A stretch of 64,000 bases of DNA from the NCBI GenBank assembly GCA_004335635.1, contig QAXH01006800.1:17613-81612 (forward strand), given 5' to 3'. Shown in pieces: positions 34,552 to 45,300 of this stretch. This DNA comes from Chloromonas sp. AAM2. Lineage: Eukaryota > Chlorophyta > Chlorophyceae > Chlamydomonadales > Chlamydomonadaceae. The notes under the pieces are model-generated. The model was not told the origin of the DNA and did no database searches. It saw only the letters and a program-made list of their open reading frames with translations. Both the position numbers and the translations under genes were made by a program. Positions within the stretch are counted from its first letter, which is position 1, and each line of letters begins with the position of its first letter.

Positions 34552-35250
34552 GCATGGTGCAACAGTGTCAGTGTCGTGCTGCCTGTCATAGCGTAGTGGA
34601 TTCAAGGCTTCAGCGTACAGCTCACTCGACAGCTAGCACTACTCCTGAGCAGCACCAGACATCCGTGTTACTTATACGCTGGCAACACAGTGCTATACTC
34701 ACAGAGAAAGCAAGATTTGAAGCGTTTTGCTGTTGCTGATGAACGGGTCGGTGTATGCTGTCACTGCTATGTGTCCGACCAGTAAGGCCATGTTTGCCCA
34801 GAATGACCACTTCAAGCGCCTTTCCAGTCCTGGCTGTTCTGGAAGGAACGCCTGCAAAGGAAATGCGTGAGCTAGGGTTTCCGGTTACCTGCAGCATTAA
34901 TGAGGGCACAAAACTATCATGTGCACATATTAGCTTGCCTGCACGTAGTCTTCCACAGAATCCCCGTCTGGCCGCACGTGTAGTGTTGTCTGCTGTGCAA
35001 CCCCATTATGCACGCCGCAAGGGGCAGGTGCCCAAGCCAAGCTGGGCCAGGGCTTGGTTCGTGTTTTTGACTGGCTATTGTTGCCTGGGGACCATTCATA
35101 CACCGGGTTGTTGATCATGGATAGCTCAAGCTGTTGGGTCGGTAGAGGCAGAAGCACACGGGAGCTTTGCGAGTGTGGGTCTACAGTCAACTGAGTTTGG
35201 CCAGGTCTGATTGCCACCGCTGCAACTTTAGGCGACTGGAAAACACAGGG
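33887..35250 (-). CDS. Small multi-pass membrane protein, possibly TMEM138-like
   Basis: Phase-consistent exons in transcript order: 34851-34703, 34644-34626 (19-nt microexon), 34508-34344, 34173-34048, 33940-33887 with TGA. An upstream exon ending about 35110 with AG at 35238 encodes a Gln/Thr-rich N-terminus (LPTQQLELSMINNP); its donor and the start codon are unresolved. At least four hydrophobic segments are visible, e.g. WANMALLVGHIAVTAY, MLVLSVMAFFVLSS, LYLTWLLELGLLVAS, LWVVQRLVLCVFWVAMAY. The order of helices and motifs such as FFVLSSQTLAVRLG and VVQRLVLCVFW recall the ciliary transition-zone protein TMEM138. That is tentative and comes from memory of the family. It runs head-to-head with cytochrome c1 and ends near the lumenal gene in a tail-to-tail arrangement. 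Confidence 0.6.
34517..34551. repeat. (CA)n microsatellite
   Basis: A pure CA tract in an intron of the membrane-protein gene, just upstream (in its transcript sense) of the exon at 34508-34344. Confidence 0.95.
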
Positions 35251-35423
35251 ATGCAACTTATGCCACACAAAGCAGCGAGCTGTCCGGAAAATCTTTCATG
35301 TTGAAACGGACAGGCGTTAAATTGTTTCCTTGATGGCGGAAAGTTAGGCAGGTGCCTTTAGCAAGACAAGAGATATAAGTCCCTGAATTGCACCAACAAC
35401 AGGTCTGCGGACCAGACTCAACG
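35251..35423. promoter_or_regulatory. Compact divergent promoter region
   Basis: The 5' end of the minus-strand membrane-protein gene and the cytochrome c1 ATG at 35424 are separated by less than about 200 bp, so their promoters overlap. Inferred from layout; the left edge is approximate because that gene's start is unresolved. Confidence 0.4.
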
Positions 35424-37790
35424 ATGAGGGCGTCCTCTCTGGCGCGATTGTTGCGGAGCGCCACAGGCGTAGCTAGCAGCGCGGCGGAGGCGCGCCTACA
35501 GGTACGGAGAGCAATCTTGGGTTCCATGCTGCTTCGCATGCCGCAGGCCGCATACTGGACTTTGCACGCTCAGCCTTTCACCAAACTCCCATCACAACAG
35601 TATTTGGAGCATTGTACGTCAACCTGAGGATGCGCTGCAGCAGAGCCTCGGCGATTGGGCCGGCGGAGGCTCGTCCCACTTCATGATCGAAGTTTACCTA
35701 GGCCTAAAGTGGCAGTCATGCTTTGTGGCTAGGAGCTTGCGTTCATCATACACGTCATTTCCGCTTGTTCCTGCATGTTGTGCAACTGTAGAAATTTGCT
35801 GCTGTCTCTCATTGATGGGGGTCATATCGCTGATTGCTATTGCTGTAGAGTGCCCCAGCCTTTGCGAGGGCTCTGACGTCCAGCAGCGAAGCTGCAGGGG
35901 AATCGCAAGGCTCGGATCACAGCAAGGCTCACTGGGCTGCAGCTGTCGGTGGCGTGTTTGCCGGCATCTTTGGGGCGTCTGTTGTGGCCTCAGCTAATGA
36001 AGTGGGCGATGGCATGCATTCCCCCCACTATCCATGGACACACGAGGGCCCCTTGGATTCTTACGACCACGCGTCCATCCGTCGTGGCCACCAGGTGTAC
36101 CAGCAGGTGGGTGCCACGTCGCCTGACTGCAGCCCAGGTGTGCCAGGCTCCTTGGGTCACAAATGAGGAGACCTGCGCCCGTGCCATGGCTTGCAGGTTT
36201 GTGCAGCGTGCCACAGCATGCAGTACGTGCACTGGCGCCAGCTTGTGGGCGTTGCTTATACAGAGGATGAGGCCAAGGCGCTAGCAGCGGAGACTGAGGT
36301 GAGATGCCAGCAGCTGGGGGTTTGCTCTCTGATGTGGACCTGGGGCAGATGGTACAAGTCGGCCATACTTGACAAGTGATCCATTCAGCAGCCGGGTCTT
36401 GGTAGGCTCGTATGTGCACTAACATGTAGTCCCAGCCCTGCTGTATAATCCATCGACATCCGGCCATTCACAGTGGCCGAGTCAAGGGATGCAGAGGGCC
36501 CACTGCTCTACATGCACACTTCCACGCATGCCCATTGGTTTACAGGTCAAGGACGGGCCAAATGACGAGGGCGAGTACTTTGAGCGCCCTGGACGCTTGT
36601 CTGATAAGCTACCAATTCCATATGAGAACGAGCAGGTGTGTGGACCGCTATGCCCAGCTTACTAGTGTCCAGATCAGCCGTGGACGCTTAAGCGTTGCCA
36701 GTGTCGGGCCTCCCGAGTCATCCGCTATGCCAGCTTACAAGCACCAGTGCGCGATGTCAGCGTGTCAAATTTGCCAGTGTTGCCAGGGAGGCTCACTCTG
36801 CCCAAGAGATGAATGTTGGTCTACCTACTGCATGCTGTTGCACTGGGGACGTTTGGGCCTCTGTCTTTATATGTCTGAGTTCATGTGTGCTCTGCAGGCA
36901 GCACGTTATGCCAACGGCGGTGCTTATCCTCCTGATTTGTCGCTGATCTCTGGCGCTCGCCACAACGGACAGAACTACATCTTTGCACTGCTCACTGGCT
37001 ACCGCGATCCACCTGCGGGCATCTCGGTGCGTGAGCTGCTTTTGTGTGCCATTATGATCATCTTGCTGGCCGCAGCAGCACAATCAGCTGTATATTGCGT
37101 CGAGGGGGGCATTCATCATTGGTTACAGTCTTCAATGCATACCGTACGAATTTGTTATGGGCGGACTAGCATATGTCACAGATTATGCCCTACCACAGCT
37201 GTGACTTGAACATGCGCTGTGTGTTGCTTGTTTAGATGCGCGAGGGACTGTACTACAACCCCTACTTCCCGGGTGGTGCTATCGCCATGCCCAAGATGTT
37301 GGTAGATGGCGGCGCCGAGTACGATGACGGCACCCCTGCATCGGCATCTCAGCAGGCCAAGGATGTGGTGACCTTTCTCACATGGTCATGCTACCCCTTC
37401 CAGGTGAGACACTGGCATGGGTTCCAGTGGATGTAGGCTGTGTTGCCACCGGCACAGTCACCATGCACAAGAACGCAGCAGCTGGTAGTGTCGTGTCATC
37501 TGGGCGGCCGGATTTTTGGCTCTATGTGCGTGCGGGTTTGCAGCATGACGTCTAGTATTGTAGCAGTTTATCACCCCATTTCACACTGGCCCTTTTGGCA
37601 GGATTATTTAGCCTCCTTGCTTCATCCAGCAGCTTTTGCATGTCACTGCTCTGCGCAGGATGAAATGAGAATCATGGGCATCAAGGCCTGCCTGGTCATC
37701 ACCGTTATGATCGGATTCATGGCCTATTCCAAGCGTCTGAGATGGGCCACCCTCAAGTCTCAGCGCGTTGTTCTGGATGTGGTGAATTAG
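35424..37790 (+). CDS. CYC1: Cytochrome c1, mitochondrial complex III (7 exons, 318 aa)
   Basis: Exons: 35424-35501, 35849-36106, 36197-36298, 36546-36635, 36898-37026, 37236-37403, 37659-37790; all in phase 0 and ending in TAG. Cytochrome c1 carries electrons from the Rieske protein to cytochrome c in the bc1 complex, facing the intermembrane space. Seen: an Arg/Ser/Ala mitochondrial presequence ([15 protein letters not shown]), a hydrophobic sorting segment ([20 protein letters not shown]), heme-binding CAACH ([20 protein letters not shown]), the family blocks [33 protein letters not shown] and [16 protein letters not shown] (containing the axial-Met region), and a C-terminal anchor ([17 protein letters not shown]). 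Length and order are normal for the family. Confidence 0.96.
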
Positions 37791-38876
37791 GCGCAAGCAC
37801 ATGGCGCGGACAGGGTGGAAATGGGAGTGGTGTGTCTAGGTGCAACTGATCTGCTTTTGTGGCGATGCATGTGAGCGACTGCACCAGCTTGGTTGCACCA
37901 CTGCTCGTAATGGAGCCTCAGCATTAGGCAGAGTGCCAGCTCTAGGGTGTGATAGTCTAGGCATGCGGCTTGCTCTCACAAAGAGGCGCCGTCATGTTTG
38001 CAAGTGTTTGATTATGGTGTATGCACAGCCAGGCCCACAGGGCTGAGCAAACAATGCGCAATACTCATTCAAGTGCAACGTTGAACAGGCTTTTCTTTTT
38101 TAGCAGATTTTTTGCTATGGCCCAGCTTTATCAGCTCAGGGCCCTTGGCCCAGCTTGTAATGATCAACAAATGAAAGGACGCAATGCATGAGGGTGTGCC
38201 CTGGTACCTCGTTGTACCTCAAAGGGTCGCAAAAATGGCAGCACAGCGCGCCTCCTTTGGTGGTTGAATCTACCAATGGGTATGCGCCCCGTGAGGTGGA
38301 TAAGGAAGCAATGCATGGATGCCTTATCGTACCCTAGGCTGCTGGCCTTCATCTGGCCCTGCTTTCTCCCAATGTACAGGCTGAATCAGGGTATGAGACA
38401 CGACCTTGTGAGCTACGTTACCACTGCCGTGGGACACTATTTCATGACCAGCCTTGCGTGTCTGCTGCACATATCAAGGGAGTAGGCCGCAGGAATGGCG
38501 AGAGTGCATGAGAGGGGCACCCAGGCATGTCACGTGAGGCAGCGGTGCGTTTTGATCATGGCCTAGGTTTACCAGCAATTGTAGGCTCGAACGACATCAG
38601 CGCGTGGACAAAACGCAGATGGCCGCCCTCCTCAGTCCAACGGATTGCTGCATCGTTCGCCTTGGGGCGAACACATCATCATCCCGGCCGGTGAGGTGAC
38701 GCGCCTTGGGCTTCCGGTTTAATACGCATGCCTGTTTGCAGCGATTCAGTGGCTCAGCGCACCTGCCACGCAGGCGCTTGCACGGGTTTGGAACAAGAGC
38801 AAGTCTGGCATCCAATCCTTTGTGGCAAATGCATCAATCGCGCCGCCAAGCTTCACCTGCCAGCAGCGATCAGGCA
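37791..38876. other. Intergenic region, possible 5' exon of the next gene
   Basis: No exon chain is secure here. The following chloroplast-protein gene probably has its first exon(s) or 5' UTR in 38.2-38.9 kb. A frame that reads into the exon ending at 38907 stays open back to about 38719 (after a TAA). Confidence 0.4.
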
Positions 38877-41165
38877 TGCCTGTCTGCTCCACCTGTCATT
38901 TGAGAGGGTACGTAGGAGGCACTGCCACTGGTTGAATCTGGATGCAGTGACGGTGTTTCCACCCGTTCCCACCCTGTGTGTGCAAGCGTGCGTTTCAGGC
39001 CCTGCGTCCATTCCAGGTTGGCTTGCCATGCCACGAACTCCGATCAAGACAAGCCTCAGGGAGAAGGCAATGACAACAGTCTGCTCTACACTTTGGGTAT
39101 GGCAACGCTGTGGATTGGTATCTCAGGTGGGCATACTTGGCTTACTTGCCATTGCATGCAATGGTTCTTCATCTGCTGATGGCGAGGCAGTAGACTGGCG
39201 CATCCCGTGCTGTATGCTCAGCTTTCTAATGCCTCACGCTTTCCATGCACATGCAGTGTATGGGTTCATGCTGTCACCCAATCAGACACCATACCGAGAT
39301 CAGATATTCATTCGATTGCTCGTTGGGCTCAGAGATTCTGGAGAGGACTTTGTTGTAAATCAGGTGCGCAGCCCTCATTGGAAAGGTTGCTTATGTGGGC
39401 AGCATTCAAGCATGTTGGCTGCATATCACCTGGCTACGCCTTGCCGTGTCTAGGGCACTTTACACAGTCAAACACGCTGATGTTGCAGCACCTTCAGGTC
39501 TACTGGTATCCTTCCAACTCGTGCAGGTGTACACTGCTCTGTTCAACGTTATGGGAGTGTGGCCTGCCATCTATGCGTCACTGCTCGTGCCGGCCGGGCG
39601 ATCGGCCAACAAGGCAAGCGCTACCATACAATTCCCATGGTCCACCCATTCACCCAGTGTGAAGCATGACATTATGGCACGCCGTTTTGAGGCTGAACAT
39701 CGCCATGGCCTCTACTCTTGTTTTGCAACAGCTATTGCTCTGCAACGCTGCTGCTGCAGCAATCGCCTCATTGCCCTGCTGCCTCTCCATTCACACTGCC
39801 TACCTTTGTGCCGTCTGCAGCTGCCAGCGTGGCCATTCATCAGCGCGTCGTTCGCCTTTGGCGTGTTTGCCTTGCTGCCTTACTTCACCTTCTGGCGGCC
39901 AGCGCGGGACCAGCAGCTGCCACCCCCCAAGGAGGAGCTCCAGGGCTGGAACAGGCTCTTCATGAAGGGCGCGGAAACGCCTGTCCTGCCCGCACTGCTG
40001 CTGCTGGCCACCCTGTACCAGTTCTACTCAGCAGCCACCGCTGGTGAGCCGTGGCAAAGCTTGGTTTAGCATGGAGTGGTTGCTTTCTCATCCAGCCCAT
40101 GTAGGGTGGTATTGCATCACATGATACAATGTAGGAGGGCAACGACACCATTTCAATCACAGCTGAGAAGTAGTAAGACAATGCAGCGCCTTGGATTTGC
40201 ATCTCATGCTTGCCCACCGCTCGTGAGCCTGTGCCCAGATGCAACACTGAACTGACTTCTTGTTGCCGGCTCTGCAGGCGGTGCGGCCTGGGCTGACTAC
40301 GGCAAGTTGATAGAGGAGAGCAGGCTAGTGCACGTGACCACTTTGGACTTCATGTGCTTGACAGCTTTTGCACCCTTCTGGATGTATAACGATGCAGAGG
40401 GGCGGCAATGGGGCCCAAGGTACGCTGGTGTGCATGTACGAAGTTGAGTTGTGGTTTCAGTCAGCTCTGTTTGCAATTATGGATGTGCACATCTGCTAAT
40501 GCCCAGCTCATTTGCACACATACAATCACACACACACGCATGTCGATGATGATGAAACGTACAGTATCGAGGCTGTTAACAGCAGATGACCATGGTTCTG
40601 ATAGGAAGACCTGAGACATAGCATATCACACACGTGGTTGGCCATTGTTTGCATGTGCACTGCTGTCTGGAGGAGCATGCATTGCCAAGGATGACACTTC
40701 AATCCGAGAGCCACCCCTAAGTGGCTGTGAGATGCGATTGATAGGAAGACCTGAGGCTTTGCCTGCATGCACAGAATTGTTTGCTCACATCAAATCAACC
40801 ACATGACGGAGTCCTACGCACCATTGTTCACAGAGGATTCTGCGCATGAAGTTGACGCCTGCATGCACAGTCAAGTGTGTGCTCGCACTGCTCAGACCAC
40901 GCATGACATGATCATACCCACAACAGTATGTGCACGATATGCCAGCGCAGCCAGTGTCCGTTGACAGCCATAATCTGCAGCCATGTGTCAGGCATTGCAC
41001 TGTACTGCTGAAGGTATGTTTGCTTCTAACGTGACAGGATGGTGCCATGCATGTTTGACCACGGTCCAATGCAGGGACACCTGGCTGCCTGTGCTTTCCG
41101 TGCTGCCCGTGGTTGGCCCTGCCATCTACCTGCTGCTCCGGCCCAAGACTGACACCTCCGCTTGA
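38877..41165 (+). CDS. Chloroplast multi-pass membrane protein, At3g61870-like (5' end uncertain)
   Basis: Secure exons: ...-38907, 38999-39126, 39257-39363, 39527-39613, 39821-40043, 40278-40419, 41075-41165; phases close and the frame ends in TGA. The start is not fixed; an in-frame ATG lies at 38877, but the frame is open further upstream. The N-terminus (RLACHATNSDQDKP) is consistent with a chloroplast transit peptide. The body has several hydrophobic segments and blocks I associate with a conserved plant/cyanobacterial membrane protein of unknown function (Arabidopsis At3g61870 type): NVMGVWPAIYASLLVPAGRS, PAWPFISASFAFGVFALLPY, LVHVTTLDFMCLTAFAPFW, SVLPVVGPAIYLLLRP. The intron after 39613 starts with GC (AACAAG|GCAAGC), a GC-AG intron. 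Location is inferred as thylakoid or envelope. Confidence 0.75.
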
Positions 41166-42387
41166 CGCCATGAATTTATTGCCTTCGTTCACCCTTGGCT
41201 GTACATGGGCCAACTGCGTTTTTGGTTCGCTCTCTTGCATCAGCCTAGCGGCAGTGCCACAAAAAACCATCAACTGCTGGATTTTTTGTTTGCAAGTCAA
41301 CCAAACAACAGCCTTGCTGCCACGCATGCAGCAAACATCGAGGGAGGGATGTTCTGCACTCAGCCTTGTCTGGTTTTCCTGTGTGCTCGTCACGTAGGAT
41401 GAGTGCACAGCCAGTCCAAAGCGCTTTTTGTAATCCCAGACCGAGTTGTTCCACGATTACACTTGTGTGGAACATGGCTACACACGCACACGCCAGCTAG
41501 TGTGGTTTTCTCTCTGCATGTGCCTTCATATGTCAAGGCCAGGCGTCCCACCGAGCACTGAATTGACAATCGCTTGCTGTTTCATAAATTTTCAGAGGAA
41601 CGTCACGACAGTGCCTTGCTGGCCTCATAAGTCGCTTCTGATTGATGTGGAGTCTATCATTCCTCCCAAACCTTGATTGCAAAGATCAAGACCAGGCTGG
41701 CAAGACCCAACCCAGGCTGGCAAATGTACCTCAATAAACAGGGCTAGGCCGCACTCTACTACTGGCCCGGCTTTACCCAGCTCTTAATGATGTCTCGTGT
41801 CATCCTGCCTGTCATCATTAGCCGAGCCCATCATCAGCTGAGTGCATCATCCAAAGCTGCCTAAGTAAGAAGCTAGTCCGCGTTGAAAATTGCATGTCTA
41901 CATTGTACATGCGGAGGTCTGTACTGCGAAACTACACCCTGAGCCAATAATGTGGCCTTTTCCACAGCAGAAAATGAAAAGACATGCCTTGCCCCAGCTA
42001 CACAAGCTGTGTCCTTATGGTGCAGCCTAGCGACAAGGTGTGAGAAGATTCAAGCTAATTGCGTGAGCTGGCCCTTGCTCTAGCCAACGTTTCAGGTTGT
42101 TGAAAGTTGACTTCCTTTCATAATCACACCCTTTCTTTAGTCATGTCCAACGTTCTTCTTCACCCATATACCATGCACGTCTATGGACCAAACGCAATAG
42201 AACGCAAATTAATTCGATGGCATTTGGTTGGTGCACGCATCATGCTGTGTTGAATCTGTCAGATGATGCTGTATACGAACCTGCCCGGGGCGGTTAGAAG
42301 CCTACTGGTGCTTCCAAGCTCATGACCAACTCCCATGGCGGCATGGCTCCCAATCCCATTGCCATGCGCACGGCCTGCACTTGCCAA
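41166..42387. other. Intergenic region between convergent genes
   Basis: The chloroplast-protein gene (+) and the GT49-like gene A1 (-) converge here. An AATAAA occurs near 41733. No coding exon, RNA gene or clear repeat is recognised. Confidence 0.5.
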
Positions 42388-45300
42388 TCAGACCATGACC
42401 ATGCTTTTCCTGGCCTTCCTGGCCTTCCTGGCCTTCTTGGCCTTCTTGGATCTGTTGCTATTCTTAGAACGGCCATGCTTGACAGTTGCTGCGCCTGGCT
42501 TCATCAAACTCTGGGTCATTCGGTTGGCTACGGCCTGCTGCAAGCTCTCCTTAGGGATCTGCCACCATGCCAGCTGTTGAATACTGTGATGAGTAGCACG
42601 TGCCATGACAGCCTTGAAACTGTAGCCGGCATCTTCTTGCTTATCTAGTAGACCCTGCATGCAAGGCAGGTTCAGGGATGGCATATCATGTGGGTCGGAC
42701 AGGGGTGCAGTTACACATTTCTCACTCCCACCAGTCAATACCACTCAATCCTAGTCAATACCACTGGAACTGGTGGCATCGTTTCATTATCGTTTAGAAA
42801 ACTTAGTAAGGACGTCTGCTTAAAATACTAGTTTCCCACAGACACCTCGCCACTGAGACACCAGGAACTGTCCCAGAACTGGCAAACTTCTTTTTTTGTT
42901 CTTCGGATGGATGGATCACATCAGGCTACCGGGCTCTCTGAAACGGGGATGCAGAGAGCCCACCGCCCTACATCCACACTGAAGTGACCAGTGATTGGCC
43001 GGAGCACACTACTCTGTTGCACTCATCTCTCGTGTGTGCACAGCTGCCGCATTGTGCCGAGAAAGGACGCGAGATCTTTAGAATCACGGTGCCACGGCAG
43101 ATTGTAACAGGGCCAGGTGGTGCATGGTCATACTCACATACATGTGGAGTTTCAGCTCGTTCTTCTGGCCGGTCTTGCGGCTGAACTTGGTATTGAACTC
43201 CTTGGCAACAGAAGATAGGTCATGTGGTCTGCAGCAAGGAAGTGTCAGGTGGTGTCAGCACATGCAAACATGCCATTGAAGTCGCTTGTCAGCGCGTGCA
43301 CGCAACCGCGCTTAATGTCCGCAGGTACTGCGTGTCCTACACTACGTGCCCTGCTGGCCACGTACATGATGGGCGTGGCATGATTGGCATTTTCCTTCAG
43401 CAAACTATGTTAATAGTAGATGGCTCACCTGTGCACTGCGTACTCGTTGTGCAGTACCTTGAACTCGTAGCCCAGCAGGCGGAGGTGCAGGATGTGCTGC
43501 AGGCAGACAAGGCTGTGCAATTGCTGTTGATCAGTGCAACCCTACATTCGAGTCAGTTGAACTACTTCGGTACATGCCTGACAGGGCTGCTGGGTGAGTG
43601 GACCCGCTTTTCAGCCCTGAGACTGCTCAGACACAGTAGGTGGACAGCTAGATAAGAGCGCTGTCAATGTGCATGAGCCTCTGCGCATTCCATACCTGAA
43701 TCTTGTTCTTGCCAAAGCCACGAAACCGCTCATCATGCCAGGGCATGTCCAGCCGGGATCCTATCAACCACGGCTCGTACCTGCAGGATACCACATCAAA
43801 AAGACATGTGGGCGTCAGGCCAGCTCATATGGAACTCAAACAACGGTGTAGAGCACTTGGATCACTTTTCTACCAACAGCCTGCTGTGAGGATCTTTTCA
43901 CCTGTATCTCCTGAAAGCAAGAAGGGTTCAACCCTGTATCCTAGTGGCGACTGGGCAGGCCAGGTCGTAATGACTACCTGCCGCTTTGGTTGCTGGGGAT
44001 TTCACACATCTTCAACCTGCATTGCCTTCAAAACTTACCCATCCATGTATTCCACCGGGTAGTCCTCAGTTGCTTGCATCCAGTGAGTGTAGTTGGTTGG
44101 CCCGTGGCCGGCTTTAAACCTGTCAATATGGAACTGAACGACGACATTGTCACGGTACGCTGCGGCAATGAGTTCCTGCACACGGAGCACGAGGAAGTGT
44201 GTAAGGTTGATAACCATCAGGTAGTGAACATGCAGGTTTTGCTGGAGGGGCAGACACATGCACAGAAAACTGTGCAAATCAACCACTCTGGAACCTTACA
44301 AGCATCATTATGCAAACAGATATCAACGTACATCTCTATGCTGCTCTGCATGCGCTTTCAAATTCACCAGCATGGCTCGACTTTGGAACACCCATTCATG
44401 GCTCACAGTACACGGCCTGTGGCAACTCGCCAGTGCTCCAGACACGCATTCATGGCAAGTGTCATCCGAGCTTTACTTTGGGCTAGCGGATACGCATATC
44501 GACTGTGACCCGAAGAGCCCACCGCCCTACGTCCACACTGCAGTGACGTTCTTTGCAGTGACACTCGAGACATTTCCATCTGCCAGGCACAGACGTATCC
44601 ACCATGTGCTATGTCGTATGCCATGTGGCTGCAGCTGCGTTACTTATCCTGTGTTACTGATGTATTGGTCGCCCATGGATTGCCCAACCACCCTCTGTCC
44701 CCGCGCACCTTGCCGGCGGACACGAGTGCATCCGCCCATGGCGAGTGCTCATACCGCTGGTGCACCTCGAAGCCGGGTATCACCCACACCGTGTCTTTCA
44801 TCTGTGTGACCAAGCAGGAGCAATTGACAAGGCTGCTGCTCATAATCGTAATCATAATCATAACCATCATCCCCATTATCCCGATCATCATCATTACATG
44901 GCTTATCAAGGTTCAACCCAAGATACTGCAGCTAGTCACTCTTTAAGAATTACGCGTCTGACAATCATTGAGCCATGACAGCTGATCATCAAGCAGAGTT
45001 GTCTGACACAATCACGATGCATATCTGATGTGCATTACCAGCCAGCAAGCTGAATGACCTTGGCCGCTGTGTTGCAACACCCTCAACAGTGCTATGTGAG
45101 GACAAAGCCCAGGCCTACTACGAGACTTGAGCCCTAGGGCCATTGTGCTAAGCTAGCTTCTAGGGACTGAATGGCTAAGCTCTAATTCTGGCCTGAATTA
45201 CTGACCACTGGGGCACTTCAACGTGACCGTGTGACCTACTGGCACCTCCACCCATAGTAAGAGCCAGCATTGAGCAGTGAGTTGGATGTGCCCACCTGAT

